Assembly (NCBI GenBank): GCA_963798705.1
Contig: CAWCTW010000005.1
Coordinates: forward strand, 868,001 to 932,000
Length of the DNA: 64,000 bases
Direction of reading: 5' to 3'
Source of the DNA: AC-56 sp963798705
GTDB lineage: Bacteria; Actinomycetota; Thermoleophilia; Solirubrobacterales; 70-9
Of the stretch, positions 18,010 to 25,643 are shown one piece after another. Within the stretch, counting starts at the first letter, position 1. Each line of letters opens with the position of its first letter. The position numbers and the translations under genes were made by a program. The notes beneath the pieces are model-generated. The model searched no databases. It was not told the origin of the DNA and saw only the letters and a list, made by a program, of their open reading frames with translations.

Positions 18010-18611
18010 CAGACCCTCCGGAACACCCCCACGACCTTCCCGAGCACCTGCGCGTCCCGGGTGCGGATCGGCTTGAAGTCCTCGTTGGCCGGCTGCAGGC
18101 GGATCCGATCCTTCTCGCGGAAGAAGCGCTTGACGGTGGCCTCGTCCTCGATCATGGCGACGACGATCTCGCCGTTTCGCGCCGACGCGGCCTGCTGGAC
18201 GACGACGTAGTCGCGGTCAAGGATGCCGGCGTCCTTCATCGAGTCACCCTTGACCTGGAGAACGAAGTCGCCGTCGTCGCCCCCAAGCGCCGAGGGCAGC
18301 TCGAGGTACTCCTCGATGTTCTCGTCGGCCAGCACGGGCTCGCCGGCGGCGACCTCGCCGACGACGGGTACGCTCGCGGCCTTGACCGCCCGCTTCGCGC
18401 GGCCGACGAGCAGCTCGATCGCCCGGGGCTTGGTGGGATCGCGCCGCAGCAGACCAACCTTCTCCAGGTTCGCGAGATGGGCGTGCACCGTCGAGGACGA
18501 GTGAAGCCCCACCGCCTTGCCGATCTCGCGCACCGTCGGCGGATAGCCGGTCTTGGACGCGTAGTTGCGGATGAAGTCGAAGATCTCCTTCTGGCGTTTC
18601 GTCAGATCCAC
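18009..18611 (-). CDS. lexA: LexA SOS repressor
   Basis: 200 residues. The N-terminal winged helix (QKEIFDFIRNYASKTGYPPTVREIGKAVGLHSSSTVHAHL) binds SOS boxes; the C-terminal S24 peptidase domain self-cleaves when RecA is active. Cleavage site Ala89-Gly90 (VAAGEP), catalytic Ser124 (GDSM) and Lys161 (ATVKRF) are all present. It starts with GTG after a GAGGGG site. A perfect actinobacterial LexA box lies 50 nt upstream (18661-18672), so it is self-regulated. The downstream zinc-ribbon gene is coupled. Confidence 0.97.
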   Translation of the reverse strand: MDLTKRQKEIFDFIRNYASKTGYPPTVREIGKAVGLHSSSTVHAHLANLEKVGLLRRDPTKPRAIELLVGRAKRAVKAASVPVVGEVAAGEPVLADENIEEYLELPSALGGDDGDFVLQVKGDSMKDAGILDRDYVVVQQAASARNGEIVVAMIEDEATVKRFFREKDRIRLQPANEDFKPIRTRDAQVLGKVVGVFRRV

Positions 18612-18660
18612 GGTCTACCCCTCAGCTCTGGCGGCCCATCGCCGGACGCCTCGTTCACGG

Positions 18661-18672
18661 GAACACATGTTC
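18661..18672. promoter_or_regulatory. LexA (SOS) box
   Basis: GAACACATGTTC, a perfect 12-bp palindrome of the actinobacterial/Bacillus GAAC-N4-GTTC type, in the lexA promoter region. It supports autoregulation of lexA and its zinc-ribbon partner. Confidence 0.88.
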
Positions 18673-18728
18673 GTAGAGTAGCCCCTGCCGCGGACGGAAG
18701 CAAGCCGTCTAGAATCGGGTGCCCTCAG

Positions 18729-18815
18729 GCGCCTGTGGCGGAACTGGTAGACGCGCAAGGTTGAGGGCCTTGTGAGCTGAACAGGCTCGTGGAGGTTCGA
18801 CTCCTCTCAGGCGCA
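18729..18815 (+). tRNA. tRNA-Leu (GAG)
   Basis: 87-nt class II tRNA. Acceptor stem GCGCCTG/CAGGCGC, D-arm with GGCGGAACTGGTAGACGC, anticodon stem-loop CAAGG-TTGAGGG-CCTTG (anticodon GAG), long variable arm GAGC/GCTC, T-arm GGAGG-TTCGACT-CCTCT, discriminator A, no encoded CCA. Its 3' 60 nt are repeated at 50912-50971, making it the likely integration site of the downstream island. Confidence 0.96.
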
Positions 18816-18950
18816 CTAAATACCTGCAAATCGGCATATTTTCGGTCCAGATGGGCCCATATCCTGGACGCGCCTTTGGGGGCCCGTGGCCCCAATTTGT
18901 TCACGGCCTGGCCGACCGCGTGCGCCGTCCATCGCCCCGGTTAGCCTCGC
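18756..18950 (+). repeat. Left direct repeat (tRNA-Leu 3' end plus downstream DNA), candidate att site
   Basis: The last 60 nt of tRNA-Leu (from the anticodon stem) match 50912-50971 with three differences. Similarity then continues, patchily, through GGGCCCGTGGCCCCAATTTG and TTAGCCTCGC to about 18950, paired with 51105. Nearly equal copy lengths (195 and 194 nt) show one duplicated block. Confidence 0.8.
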
Positions 18951-18956
18951 CGGGCG

Positions 18957-19493
18957 GTGGCAGAGCACGAGTGGGTACACCTCACCCGAGAGCAGATCGA
19001 TGCCGATCCCGGTCTCCGCGACGCGGTCGAACGATTCAAGGCGCCGTCAGGCCGAGCTGGCGAGGCGGCTGAGTCGTGGCTCAAGGAGCGCGCTCTGCGA
19101 GAGGCCTCGCACATCGCCACCTACGTCCTACTGGTAGACGGCGAGGTCGCGGCGTTCTACTCGCTCGGCATGGGCGAGCTCGAGCTGCGGACTCAGCAGC
19201 GCAAGCAGCTGGCGGCAAGGCATCCACGCCAGGGAGCCGTGCTAGTCCTCTGGCTCGCAAAAGCCGCCGAGGCCAGTGTCGGCGGCGAGACGATCCTGCG
19301 CCACGCGATCGGCATCAGCCAGATCGGGGCACGGCACGTCGGCGCCGCGGTGATCGCCCTCGATCCCTATGACGCCGATACAGAGCGCTTTTGGCGCGAG
19401 CGGTTTGGCTTCCGCGCATCGCTGACTCGCCGGCGGGATGCTGACGGCATCGAGCGGCCCCGCCTGTGGATGCCGCTCTTTCCCGAGGGTTAG
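18957..19493 (+). CDS. GNAT-like acetyltransferase domain protein
   Basis: 178 residues. A central strand-helix core (ASHIATYVLLVDGEVAAFYSLGMGELEL, then RHPRQGAVLVLWLAKAAEAS) and a C-terminal HVGAAVIALDPYDADTERFWRERFGFRASL resemble the GNAT fold, especially the solitary GNAT toxins of type II toxin-antitoxin systems. The acetyl-CoA loop (RQGAVLVLWLA) is not canonical Q/RxxGxG/A, so activity is uncertain. No antitoxin gene precedes it. It is the first gene inside the left repeat, where an integrase would be expected. The GTG start is the only upstream option in frame. Confidence 0.6.
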   Translation: MAEHEWVHLTREQIDADPGLRDAVERFKAPSGRAGEAAESWLKERALREASHIATYVLLVDGEVAAFYSLGMGELELRTQQRKQLAARHPRQGAVLVLWLAKAAEASVGGETILRHAIGISQIGARHVGAAVIALDPYDADTERFWRERFGFRASLTRRRDADGIERPRLWMPLFPEG

Positions 19494-19708
19494 ACCGTTT
19501 GCTCGACCCGAGGCCGCGAGCGGGTCGTCTCGGCGACGTAGCGCTCCGCGTTCAGGCAGAAGTCGCGCCAGCGCTCGTCTAGACGGGCGTCGACGAGTTC
19601 CTCCTCATCGATCACGGTTCGCGTTTCGACGGCCTGGTCGACGTTCGTCGATGCAGCCAATGTCTCTCGGTCCTTCTCGGGCATCGCCCGGCAAGGGTAT
19701 CGGCTCAT
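19490..19708 (-). CDS. Small hypothetical protein
   Basis: 72 residues, convergent with the GNAT-like gene and overlapping it by 4 nt. The sequence from residue 9 (MPEKDRETLAASTNVDQAVETRTVIDEEELVDARLDERWRDFCLNAERYVAETT in outline) is acidic and helical, looks protein-like, and has no recognised domain. The ATG at residue 9 (19684) is an equally good start. It could be a DNA- or partner-binding peptide; nothing more can be said. Confidence 0.4.
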   Translation of the reverse strand: MSRYPCRAMPEKDRETLAASTNVDQAVETRTVIDEEELVDARLDERWRDFCLNAERYVAETTRSRPRVEQTV

Positions 19709-19854
19709 GTCGGCGGGATTGGCAGACGTACAAGGGTGTCAGGCGACGACCCTGAGCGCGCGCCAGGACTATCCCCAGCGGCTTCCCAGTGCCCGGCCAA
19801 AAGAGGCTCGGAGCGGCGATCCCCTGAACGGGTCGGTTCCCACCGGCTCTGAGG

Positions 19855-20139
19855 ATGGATGGCGCCGGTGGGACCGCCCGCTTCTCTGATTGGGAAATCC
19901 GGCTTGCGCCGGGCTCGACGCCGAGGCCGCCGCTATTCGTGGAGGAGAGGCGCGGCGGTGCGGGGGTTTCCGTCTTCGACGCCGAGCTCGAGGCCATGGC
20001 CGAGACTCGCCGTGGGGCCTGGGAAGGTCGGCCCGAGCGTTTGTGCTCACTCCTTTCCGATGTGCACCGATTCCGAGCGACGTCGAACCGCAGCACCCGA
20101 ACCGTGCAGTCGATCAAAGCGTCGCCGCGCCAGGCATAG
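19855..20139 (+). CDS. Small ORF or gene remnant with a decayed copy at 51.35-51.47 kb
   Basis: 94 residues. The middle (IRLAPGSTPRPPLFVEERRG, then GVSVFDAELEAMAETRRGAW) has counterparts near the right end of the island, where frames reading TRLAPDSAPGHRP (about 51367) and DSVSDAESEANL (about 51420) are interrupted by stops. It is thus either a short gene or a fragment of something longer that was duplicated with the att region. No family recognised. Confidence 0.3.
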   Translation: MDGAGGTARFSDWEIRLAPGSTPRPPLFVEERRGGAGVSVFDAELEAMAETRRGAWEGRPERLCSLLSDVHRFRATSNRSTRTVQSIKASPRQA

Positions 20140-20160
20140 GTCGCCGTCGCAGCTCGCATC

Positions 20161-20185
20161 CTATAGCATACGTCCGCATACAGAG
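20161..20185. promoter_or_regulatory. Candidate GntR operator in its own promoter region
   Basis: Contains GCATACGTCC followed by GCATACAGAG. The segment 20173-20185 is the reverse complement of CTCTGTATGCGGA, which recurs exactly at 21169-21181 ahead of the tcuA-like gene. A 13-nt match flanking the GntR gene on both sides suggests its binding site. Confidence 0.45.
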
Positions 20186-20362
20186 TTACAAACCCCCCCC
20201 GCCTTGGAGGTCGAAGCGGCACAAGCGCACGGGTCCAGTTCGATCGGCTCAAGACCCCGGACCAGGGGACAACCAAGGAGATCGACTCGCCCGAGCACCA
20301 AGTACCATGGATTTTCGATCAGCCAGATATGACGCCAACCGCCTACGCTTCTCGCTGACTCT

Positions 20363-21043
20363 GTGAGTCCCTCCGCGTCAAACCAGCTGGCCTCGCGCCG
20401 ATCCGGCTCTCGCGCCCAAGTCCTCTACGAGCGACTGCGCCAGGAAATCCTTTCCGGCGCCTTGCAGCCCGGCGACCGGTTAGTGGAGCAGGAGCTGGCC
20501 AGGTCGGCTGATGTAAGCCGTACGCCGGTGCGTGAAGCGCTCCAGCGCCTTGAAGCCGACGGCCTGGTGACCGAAGGCAGCGGCGGTCTCGAGGTTCGTG
20601 CGGTGTCACGTGAGGAGCTGACGGAACGCTGCGCCGTACGCGAGATCCTCGAAGGGATGGCTACTGAACTGGCTGCCGGTGCGGCGAACTCGATGGAGGT
20701 CGCGGCCATCCAGGCGATCTTTGAGCAAGAGGTCGAGGCCGTGGCCGAGGATGCCGATCCCACCGTCCACGTCGAGCTCAATCGCGCCTTCCACGACACG
20801 ATCTGGTCGGCGTCGCACAATCGCTACCTCACCCGGCTCCTGCTCGAGCTCCGCGAACGGTTGGCTCAACTCCAGGACACAACTCTCCGCGACGAGGAGC
20901 GCCGCAAAGCGGCATTGGAAGAGCATCGCGCCATCGTCGACGCTCTCGCCGCACATGACCGCGAGGCCGCCGGCGAAGCTGCCCGCGTCCATTTTCGGAA
21001 CGCGATGGCGCTGCGGCTTCGCATGACGCAACCGAGCCGCTAG
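20363..21043 (+). CDS. GntR-family regulator, FCD (FadR-like) type
   Basis: 226 residues. Residues ~18-85 are the winged helix (LYERLRQEILSGALQPGDRLVEQELARSADVSRTPVREALQRLEADGLV), and ~95-215 the helical FCD ligand domain, with the metal-site residues in VELNRAFHDTIWSASHN and EEHRAIVDAL. FCD members sense small organic acids. It precedes the TcuA/TcuB-like pair on the same strand and probably controls it. GTG start, no strong ribosome site. Confidence 0.88.
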   Translation: MSPSASNQLASRRSGSRAQVLYERLRQEILSGALQPGDRLVEQELARSADVSRTPVREALQRLEADGLVTEGSGGLEVRAVSREELTERCAVREILEGMATELAAGAANSMEVAAIQAIFEQEVEAVAEDADPTVHVELNRAFHDTIWSASHNRYLTRLLLELRERLAQLQDTTLRDEERRKAALEEHRAIVDALAAHDREAAGEAARVHFRNAMALRLRMTQPSR

Positions 21044-21168
21044 GCCTCCCTACCCTGCGCGGCTGAGACGCCTGCCTGAGGGCAACGCGCTGCCGCATCT
21101 CCAGAGTTCGTCCCCTACAGCCTCCGATGCCCCAGGGGCGGTGAAGCGCGGTGCCCACCACCTCCGCA

Positions 21169-21205
21169 CTCTGTATGCGGAGGGGTACAGCAGTATACTG
21201 GCGCC
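21169..21205 (+). promoter_or_regulatory. Promoter/operator of the tcuA-like gene, probable leaderless start
   Basis: CTCTGTATGCGGA (21169-21181, also found inverted near 20179) is followed by the perfect palindrome CAGTATACTG (21191-21200). The palindrome contains TATACT (21194-21199) as a -10, placing the transcript start on or next to the ATG at 21206; there is no ribosome site, so the mRNA is probably leaderless. Confidence 0.5.
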
Positions 21206-22597
21206 ATGAGTGGGCCAATCATTTGCGATGTGCTTGTGATTGGGGGCGGGAATGCCGCACTTTGTGCCGCCATCTCCGCTCACGAGAACGGCGCCAAGGA
21301 TGTCCTAGTGCTGGAGAAGGCCGACCACGAATGGCGCGGCGGCAACAGCAAGTACACCCGGAACCTGCGCTGCGCGGCCTCGAACGGAATACGGGCGCAA
21401 TCGTACCCCGAGGACGAATTCCTCGCCGATCTCGAGGCGGCGACGGGCAAAGCACCGAACCAGGACCTCGCCTCACTTCTGATCGAGCTCTCCGTCACTA
21501 CGCCGGAGTGGATGGAGGCGCACGGGATCCGGTGGCAGCCGGCACTGAACGGGACCCTGTCGCTCTCGCGGACCAACCACTTCTTCCTCGGCGGCGGCAA
21601 GGCGCTGATCAATGCCTATTACGCACGGGCAGAGAGCCTCGGCGTACGCACCCTCTACGGAGCCTCGGCGCAGGAGCTCCACTTCTCAAACGGAGACTGC
21701 ACCGAGGTTGAGGTCGAGAGCGGCGGTGAGCGCTTCTCCGTATTTCCGCAGGCCGTGGTCGTTGCCAGCGGCGGCTTCGAGGCAAACCGCGAGTGGCTGC
21801 GCGAGTGCTGGGGCGGCGCCGCTGACAACTTCATGATCCGCGGCGCGCGACAAAACGATGGCTTGATGCTCAAGCGGCTACTCGACGCCGGAGCCAAGCC
21901 ATGCAGCAGCGCCGAGGGCCTTCATGCGATCGCCGTCGATGCCCGCGGCCCAGCCTACGAAGGGGGCATTGTCACGCGAATCGACTCGATCCCGCTCGGG
22001 ATCGTGGTCAATCGCGAGGCCGAGCGCTTCTACGACGAGGGCGAGGAGCTATGGCCAAAGCGCTACGCGACCTGGGGACGACGGATCGTTGACCAACCCG
22101 ACCAGCTCGCCTTCTCAATCTTCGACACCCAAGTTCTGGGCAAGTTCATGAGCACTGTCTATCCGCCGTACAAGGCCGACTCCATTGAGGACCTCGCTCA
22201 GCAGTGTCACCTCGATCCTCGGTCGCTCAGGGACACGGTCGAGAGGTTCAATGCCTCGGTAGTTCGGGGGACGTTCGACCCCCAGGTCCTCGACGACTGC
22301 CATACCCAGGGACTTGCCTTGGCCAAGAGCCACTGGGCTCTGCCAATCAACCGTTCGCCCTACTACGCCTACCCACTGCGCCCGGGGATCACCTTCACCT
22401 ACCTTGGCGTATCGGTTGACCAGACCGCGCGGGTGCTTCGCAAGACCGGTGACGGCTACGGGAACCTGTTTGCGGCCGGGGAGATCATGGCCGGGAACAT
22501 CCTTCTGCGCGGCTATTTGGCGGGCCTCGGGATGACGATCGGAACCGTCTTTGGTCGAATCGCCGGTCGGGAGGCCGCGGCCGTTGCCGGACGTTGA
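21206..22597 (+). CDS. FAD-dependent dehydrogenase, tricarballylate dehydrogenase (TcuA)-like
   Basis: 463-residue flavoprotein of the succinate dehydrogenase/fumarate reductase family. FAD-binding CDVLVIGGGNAALCAAISAHENG opens the protein; EWRGGNSKYTRNLRCA, NHFFLGGGKALINAYYARAE and GNLFAAGEIMAGNILLRGYLAGLGMTIG are family marks. TcuA oxidises tricarballylate to cis-aconitate and hands electrons to TcuB, whose homologue follows with a 14-nt overlap. In this island the substrate could instead be another di- or tricarboxylate. It sits directly after the GntR regulator. Confidence 0.85.
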   Translation: MSGPIICDVLVIGGGNAALCAAISAHENGAKDVLVLEKADHEWRGGNSKYTRNLRCAASNGIRAQSYPEDEFLADLEAATGKAPNQDLASLLIELSVTTPEWMEAHGIRWQPALNGTLSLSRTNHFFLGGGKALINAYYARAESLGVRTLYGASAQELHFSNGDCTEVEVESGGERFSVFPQAVVVASGGFEANREWLRECWGGAADNFMIRGARQNDGLMLKRLLDAGAKPCSSAEGLHAIAVDARGPAYEGGIVTRIDSIPLGIVVNREAERFYDEGEELWPKRYATWGRRIVDQPDQLAFSIFDTQVLGKFMSTVYPPYKADSIEDLAQQCHLDPRSLRDTVERFNASVVRGTFDPQVLDDCHTQGLALAKSHWALPINRSPYYAYPLRPGITFTYLGVSVDQTARVLRKTGDGYGNLFAAGEIMAGNILLRGYLAGLGMTIGTVFGRIAGREAAAVAGR

Positions 22598-23756
22598 GCA
22601 GCTAGCTGCCGAGGCCCAGCGCCAGTTCACGGTCTGCAATTCGTGCCGCTACTGCGAGGGTTACTGCGCGGTCTTTCCGGCAATGGAACGCCGCCAGCTC
22701 TTCACTGAGGGTGACCTCGGCTATCTGGCGAATCTCTGCCACGACTGTCGCGCCTGCTACCAGGCCTGCATGTACAGCGAGCCGCACGAGTTCGCGATCA
22801 ACATCCCGGAGCTGATGGCCGAAGCGCGTCCGGCCACATACAAGCGCTATGCGCGTCCGAGAATCCTGGCCGCGCTCTTTGACGGCGGGGTCTGGACGCT
22901 CCTGCTCTTCACGCTCATTTCGATCGCCGCTCTCTTCGGGCTTTTCGCGGTCACGTCAACGAAGTCGCTGTTCGACTCAACCGACGGCCCTGACTCCTTC
23001 TATCGAGTCGTCAATGAGAGAGTGATGGCCTTCCCGGCCCTGGTTCTCTCGGCCCTGATCGTGATCCTCTGCATCGGCGGGCTCGTCGCGTTCGTCCGCG
23101 ACCGCGGCACCCCGAGGCACGCGCTCCTCTCGCCGCGGCTATGGCTTACAGCGGTCAAAGAAGCCGCGACCCTGCGCTGGCTAGGAGCGAGGGGGAACGA
23201 CTGCTACTACCCCGACCTCGATCGACCCTCGCCTACGCGTCGGATCACACACCACGTTCTCGCTTACGGCTTCCTGATCACCTTCGCCTCCACCGTCAGC
23301 GCCGCCTTCTACCAGTACATACTCGGCCAGCGCCCGCCCTACGACTGGGTCAGCGTCCCGGTGATCCTCGGCACCATCGGCGGGATCGCCGTCAGTGCGG
23401 CAGCGATTGCCTTCCTGGCCATGCGGCGCCAGGAGGCGAGCGAGGTCACGACCGAGGAGGGCGAATCCATGGATCTCGCCTTTCTCGTCGCCCTGCTGCT
23501 CGTGTCCCTAACCGGAATCCTTTTGTTAGCGACGCAGAAGGCGACCGGAGTCATCCACGCCGTGATCCTCATCCACCTGGCCACGGTGCTCGCCTTCTTC
23601 ATCCTCTTGCCCTACGGCAAGATGATGCACGCCGTCTACCGCTTCGGCGCCCTGCTCAAGAACGCCTATGAGTCGCGCGAGGAAGAGCGCCACCCCGTCC
23701 CCGACCCCTACGACTCACGCAAAGAAGAGCGCCACCTCCAGGCCGGCGCCGGCTAG
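22584..23756 (+). CDS. TcuB-like 4Fe-4S membrane electron-transfer protein
   Basis: 390 residues, starting at TTG 22584 behind GGGAGG. Two cysteine clusters, CNSCRYCEGYC and CHDCRACYQAC, near the N-terminus bind iron-sulfur centres. About six membrane segments follow (near residues 90-120, 150-175, 225-245, 260-280, 300-325, 330-350). TcuB takes electrons from TcuA's FADH2 to the quinone pool. Overlap with tcuA implies coupled translation. The C-terminus has an odd duplicated SREEERHPVPDPYDSRKEERH tail. Confidence 0.85.
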   Translation: MPDVEQLAAEAQRQFTVCNSCRYCEGYCAVFPAMERRQLFTEGDLGYLANLCHDCRACYQACMYSEPHEFAINIPELMAEARPATYKRYARPRILAALFDGGVWTLLLFTLISIAALFGLFAVTSTKSLFDSTDGPDSFYRVVNERVMAFPALVLSALIVILCIGGLVAFVRDRGTPRHALLSPRLWLTAVKEAATLRWLGARGNDCYYPDLDRPSPTRRITHHVLAYGFLITFASTVSAAFYQYILGQRPPYDWVSVPVILGTIGGIAVSAAAIAFLAMRRQEASEVTTEEGESMDLAFLVALLLVSLTGILLLATQKATGVIHAVILIHLATVLAFFILLPYGKMMHAVYRFGALLKNAYESREEERHPVPDPYDSRKEERHLQAGAG

Positions 23757-23794
23757 TCGCCCCCGCCGCGGTGGGCACCCAGGGCCCGCGGCCG

Positions 23795-24847
23795 CTACTG
23801 GCGCAGCTCCCCGTCGACGAGAACCTCCTCGCCGTCAAGCGAGGCCGTGCAGCCGAACATTGAGATGTCGTAGTGGGTGTGCACGAAGCGGCCGATGTAG
23901 GGATTGACGCCGGTTGTGAACAGGAAGGACCCAAGCGCCGAGCGGCCATCGAGGCCGGCTGCCTCGGCTTTGTCGTAGAACGGGGCCGAGCTGGCCTGTC
24001 CGTTGGGATGCATGCCAAAACTGGCATGAGCGGTCGCGTAGACCTCGGGGTCATCCCAGCTCTCGAGGTAGCGGTTGAGCTGCACCGCCTCGGCCCCGCC
24101 GGTGATGCTCTTGATGTAGCCGTCCTCGACCTCGAAGGTCACCGGCGCGGTGACGGCGTCCTTGTACGGGTAGATAATGTCGCCAGGGCTCAGCACCACG
24201 GTTCCATTGGCGGTTCCATCGTTCGGCCAGACGTTGACCAGGCCGCTCGGCCAGTGGTCCCACTTGCCCGGGACATCGGAGAAGCCGTATTGAGCTAGCG
24301 CCTTAACCCCGGAGATGTCGAAGGTGATGTCGGAGCCGGCGTCGTTTCGCATGTGCAATGTGTTCGACTCGGTGACTCGGTCTTGGAGGCTCTTTACCGA
24401 GGTCCGCAGTTCCTGGGAGGGGAACATCCGCTCGAGCAGCTCCGGAGGCTCGATGATCGTCAGGATCCGCTTGCCGGCCTCCTGCAGCTCGCCGCGGAAA
24501 GGAATCAGGGCGACGGTCTCTGGAACGGTGTCGACGATGAAGTCAGCCTCGAGGAGCGCCCCGCGGAGGGAGGGCTTTAGCGGGCTGGGATCGACGAGCG
24601 CCGGCACGCTGCCGCCGTTGCCGCGCACGTGGTTGGCCAATGGCTCGGCGCCAACGGCGGCGCGCATGTGCGGGACCGTGACCTGGAACGGCACGGCCCC
24701 GAGGCAGGTGGCCGCGGCGGCGGCGCAGTCCGCGTACTCGGGGCGGCTCTCAGGAGTGGCGATGATGGCGACGATCTCGCCTTCCTTGACCTGACAGAGC
24801 TCAAATTCCTTGATGAAGAGAGGAAGAAGGTCAGCGGTCTTGTCCAT
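23795..24847 (-). CDS. 2,5-dihydroxypyridine 5,6-dioxygenase-like protein (NicX/M29 fold)
   Basis: 350 residues resembling NicX of nicotinate catabolism, which opens 2,5-dihydroxypyridine to N-formylmaleamate with Fe(II) and O2; the fold is shared with M29 leucyl aminopeptidases. Family marks: EPPELLERMFPS, HMRNDAGSDITF, YGFSDVPGKWDHWPSG, NGTVVLSPGDIIYPYK and WDDPEVYATAHASFGMHPNG. The iron ligands recalled for NicX (His, His, Asp) fit His274, His325 and Asp327 (THYDI). It is the last gene of a long minus-strand operon that also has a NicF-like amidase. An aminopeptidase is the fallback assignment. Confidence 0.8.
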   Translation of the reverse strand: MDKTADLLPLFIKEFELCQVKEGEIVAIIATPESRPEYADCAAAAATCLGAVPFQVTVPHMRAAVGAEPLANHVRGNGGSVPALVDPSPLKPSLRGALLEADFIVDTVPETVALIPFRGELQEAGKRILTIIEPPELLERMFPSQELRTSVKSLQDRVTESNTLHMRNDAGSDITFDISGVKALAQYGFSDVPGKWDHWPSGLVNVWPNDGTANGTVVLSPGDIIYPYKDAVTAPVTFEVEDGYIKSITGGAEAVQLNRYLESWDDPEVYATAHASFGMHPNGQASSAPFYDKAEAAGLDGRSALGSFLFTTGVNPYIGRFVHTHYDISMFGCTASLDGEEVLVDGELRQ

Positions 24848-24849
24848 TG

Positions 24850-25635
24850 CTAGCTCCCATCGTGGTATTCATCCAAAACCTCGAGCACGCCATCGATGAT
24901 CGCGGCCCAGCATTGCTCTCCGGTCGCGGCCGAGGCCACGGTCGGGTCACCGATGACTCCGTCCGGAAATTCCTTCGCCAGATCGAAACCGACAATTACG
25001 GGTCCCCGAACCGAGATGTCGCTGGGCGCCTGAGAGAGGCCGTAGTGGCGCTTGGGATCGAGGTAGTTGGCTTTTGGCGGGGGGTCGAGTACGACCAGGT
25101 CCGGGCGCAGGTGCATCTGCACCGAGGTCTCGAGCTCGCCGGCGTGGGCCTCCCCACCGAGCTCGCTCTTGCGGATCTCGGCGAACTTGGCCGCTGAGAA
25201 TCCGAGGTAGTTCAGCTGCAGCAGCCGGCCTCGGCGATTGGACGCAAAATCGCCGACCAAGGTCGTGATCACGGGTATGTTCGAAGCGTGGCCGACCAGG
25301 AGGCAGAGCTTGAATCCGCTCGCCAGGATCGATTGGCACAGATCCTCGAGCAGCGCATAGAAGGTCGTCGGTCGAATCTCGAGCGTGCCGCTGAAATCAC
25401 GGTGGGCGGCAGAGAGCCCCCACCAGACCGGCGGCGCGACCAGCGCCCAATCTCGCCGGCGCGAGACCTCGAGCGCAGTCTCTAGGGGGCCATTGATGTC
25501 TGTATCTACGGGTAGGTGCGTGCCGTGTTGCTCAATCGAGCCGACCGGCAGCAGGGCAATGTCACCGGCGGCCGCGGCATCGCGGAGGGCCGGTGAGGTC
25601 ATCTCTGCCCACAGCCGTGGCTCGCCCCCGCTCAT
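24850..25635 (-). CDS. Creatininase-family amidohydrolase
   Basis: 261 residues. Metal ligands of the family are seen in VGSIEQHGTHLPVDTDI (Glu35, His37, Asp46), LVGHASN (His116, the usual NGHGGN is altered) and EAHAGELETS (Glu167). The family hydrolyses cyclic or linear amides, including creatinine and, in archaeal ArfB, a formamide. It lies between NicX- and NicF-like genes with 2-nt spacing. Since NicX products need a formamide hydrolase and no NicD-type alpha/beta hydrolase is present, it may do that step. This is inference. Confidence 0.8.
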   Translation of the reverse strand: MSGGEPRLWAEMTSPALRDAAAAGDIALLPVGSIEQHGTHLPVDTDINGPLETALEVSRRRDWALVAPPVWWGLSAAHRDFSGTLEIRPTTFYALLEDLCQSILASGFKLCLLVGHASNIPVITTLVGDFASNRRGRLLQLNYLGFSAAKFAEIRKSELGGEAHAGELETSVQMHLRPDLVVLDPPPKANYLDPKRHYGLSQAPSDISVRGPVIVGFDLAKEFPDGVIGDPTVASAATGEQCWAAIIDGVLEVLDEYHDGS

Positions 25636-25643
25636 CGTCCGGC

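Larger units (their letters stand above)
19709..20362. other. Gene-poor stretch before the GntR gene
   Basis: 654 nt with one doubtful small frame (19855-20139, listed separately). Near 20161-20185 lies a GCATAC-rich block that matches a site upstream of the tcuA-like gene. The rest, including a C8 run near 20191, shows no feature I can support. Confidence 0.5.
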
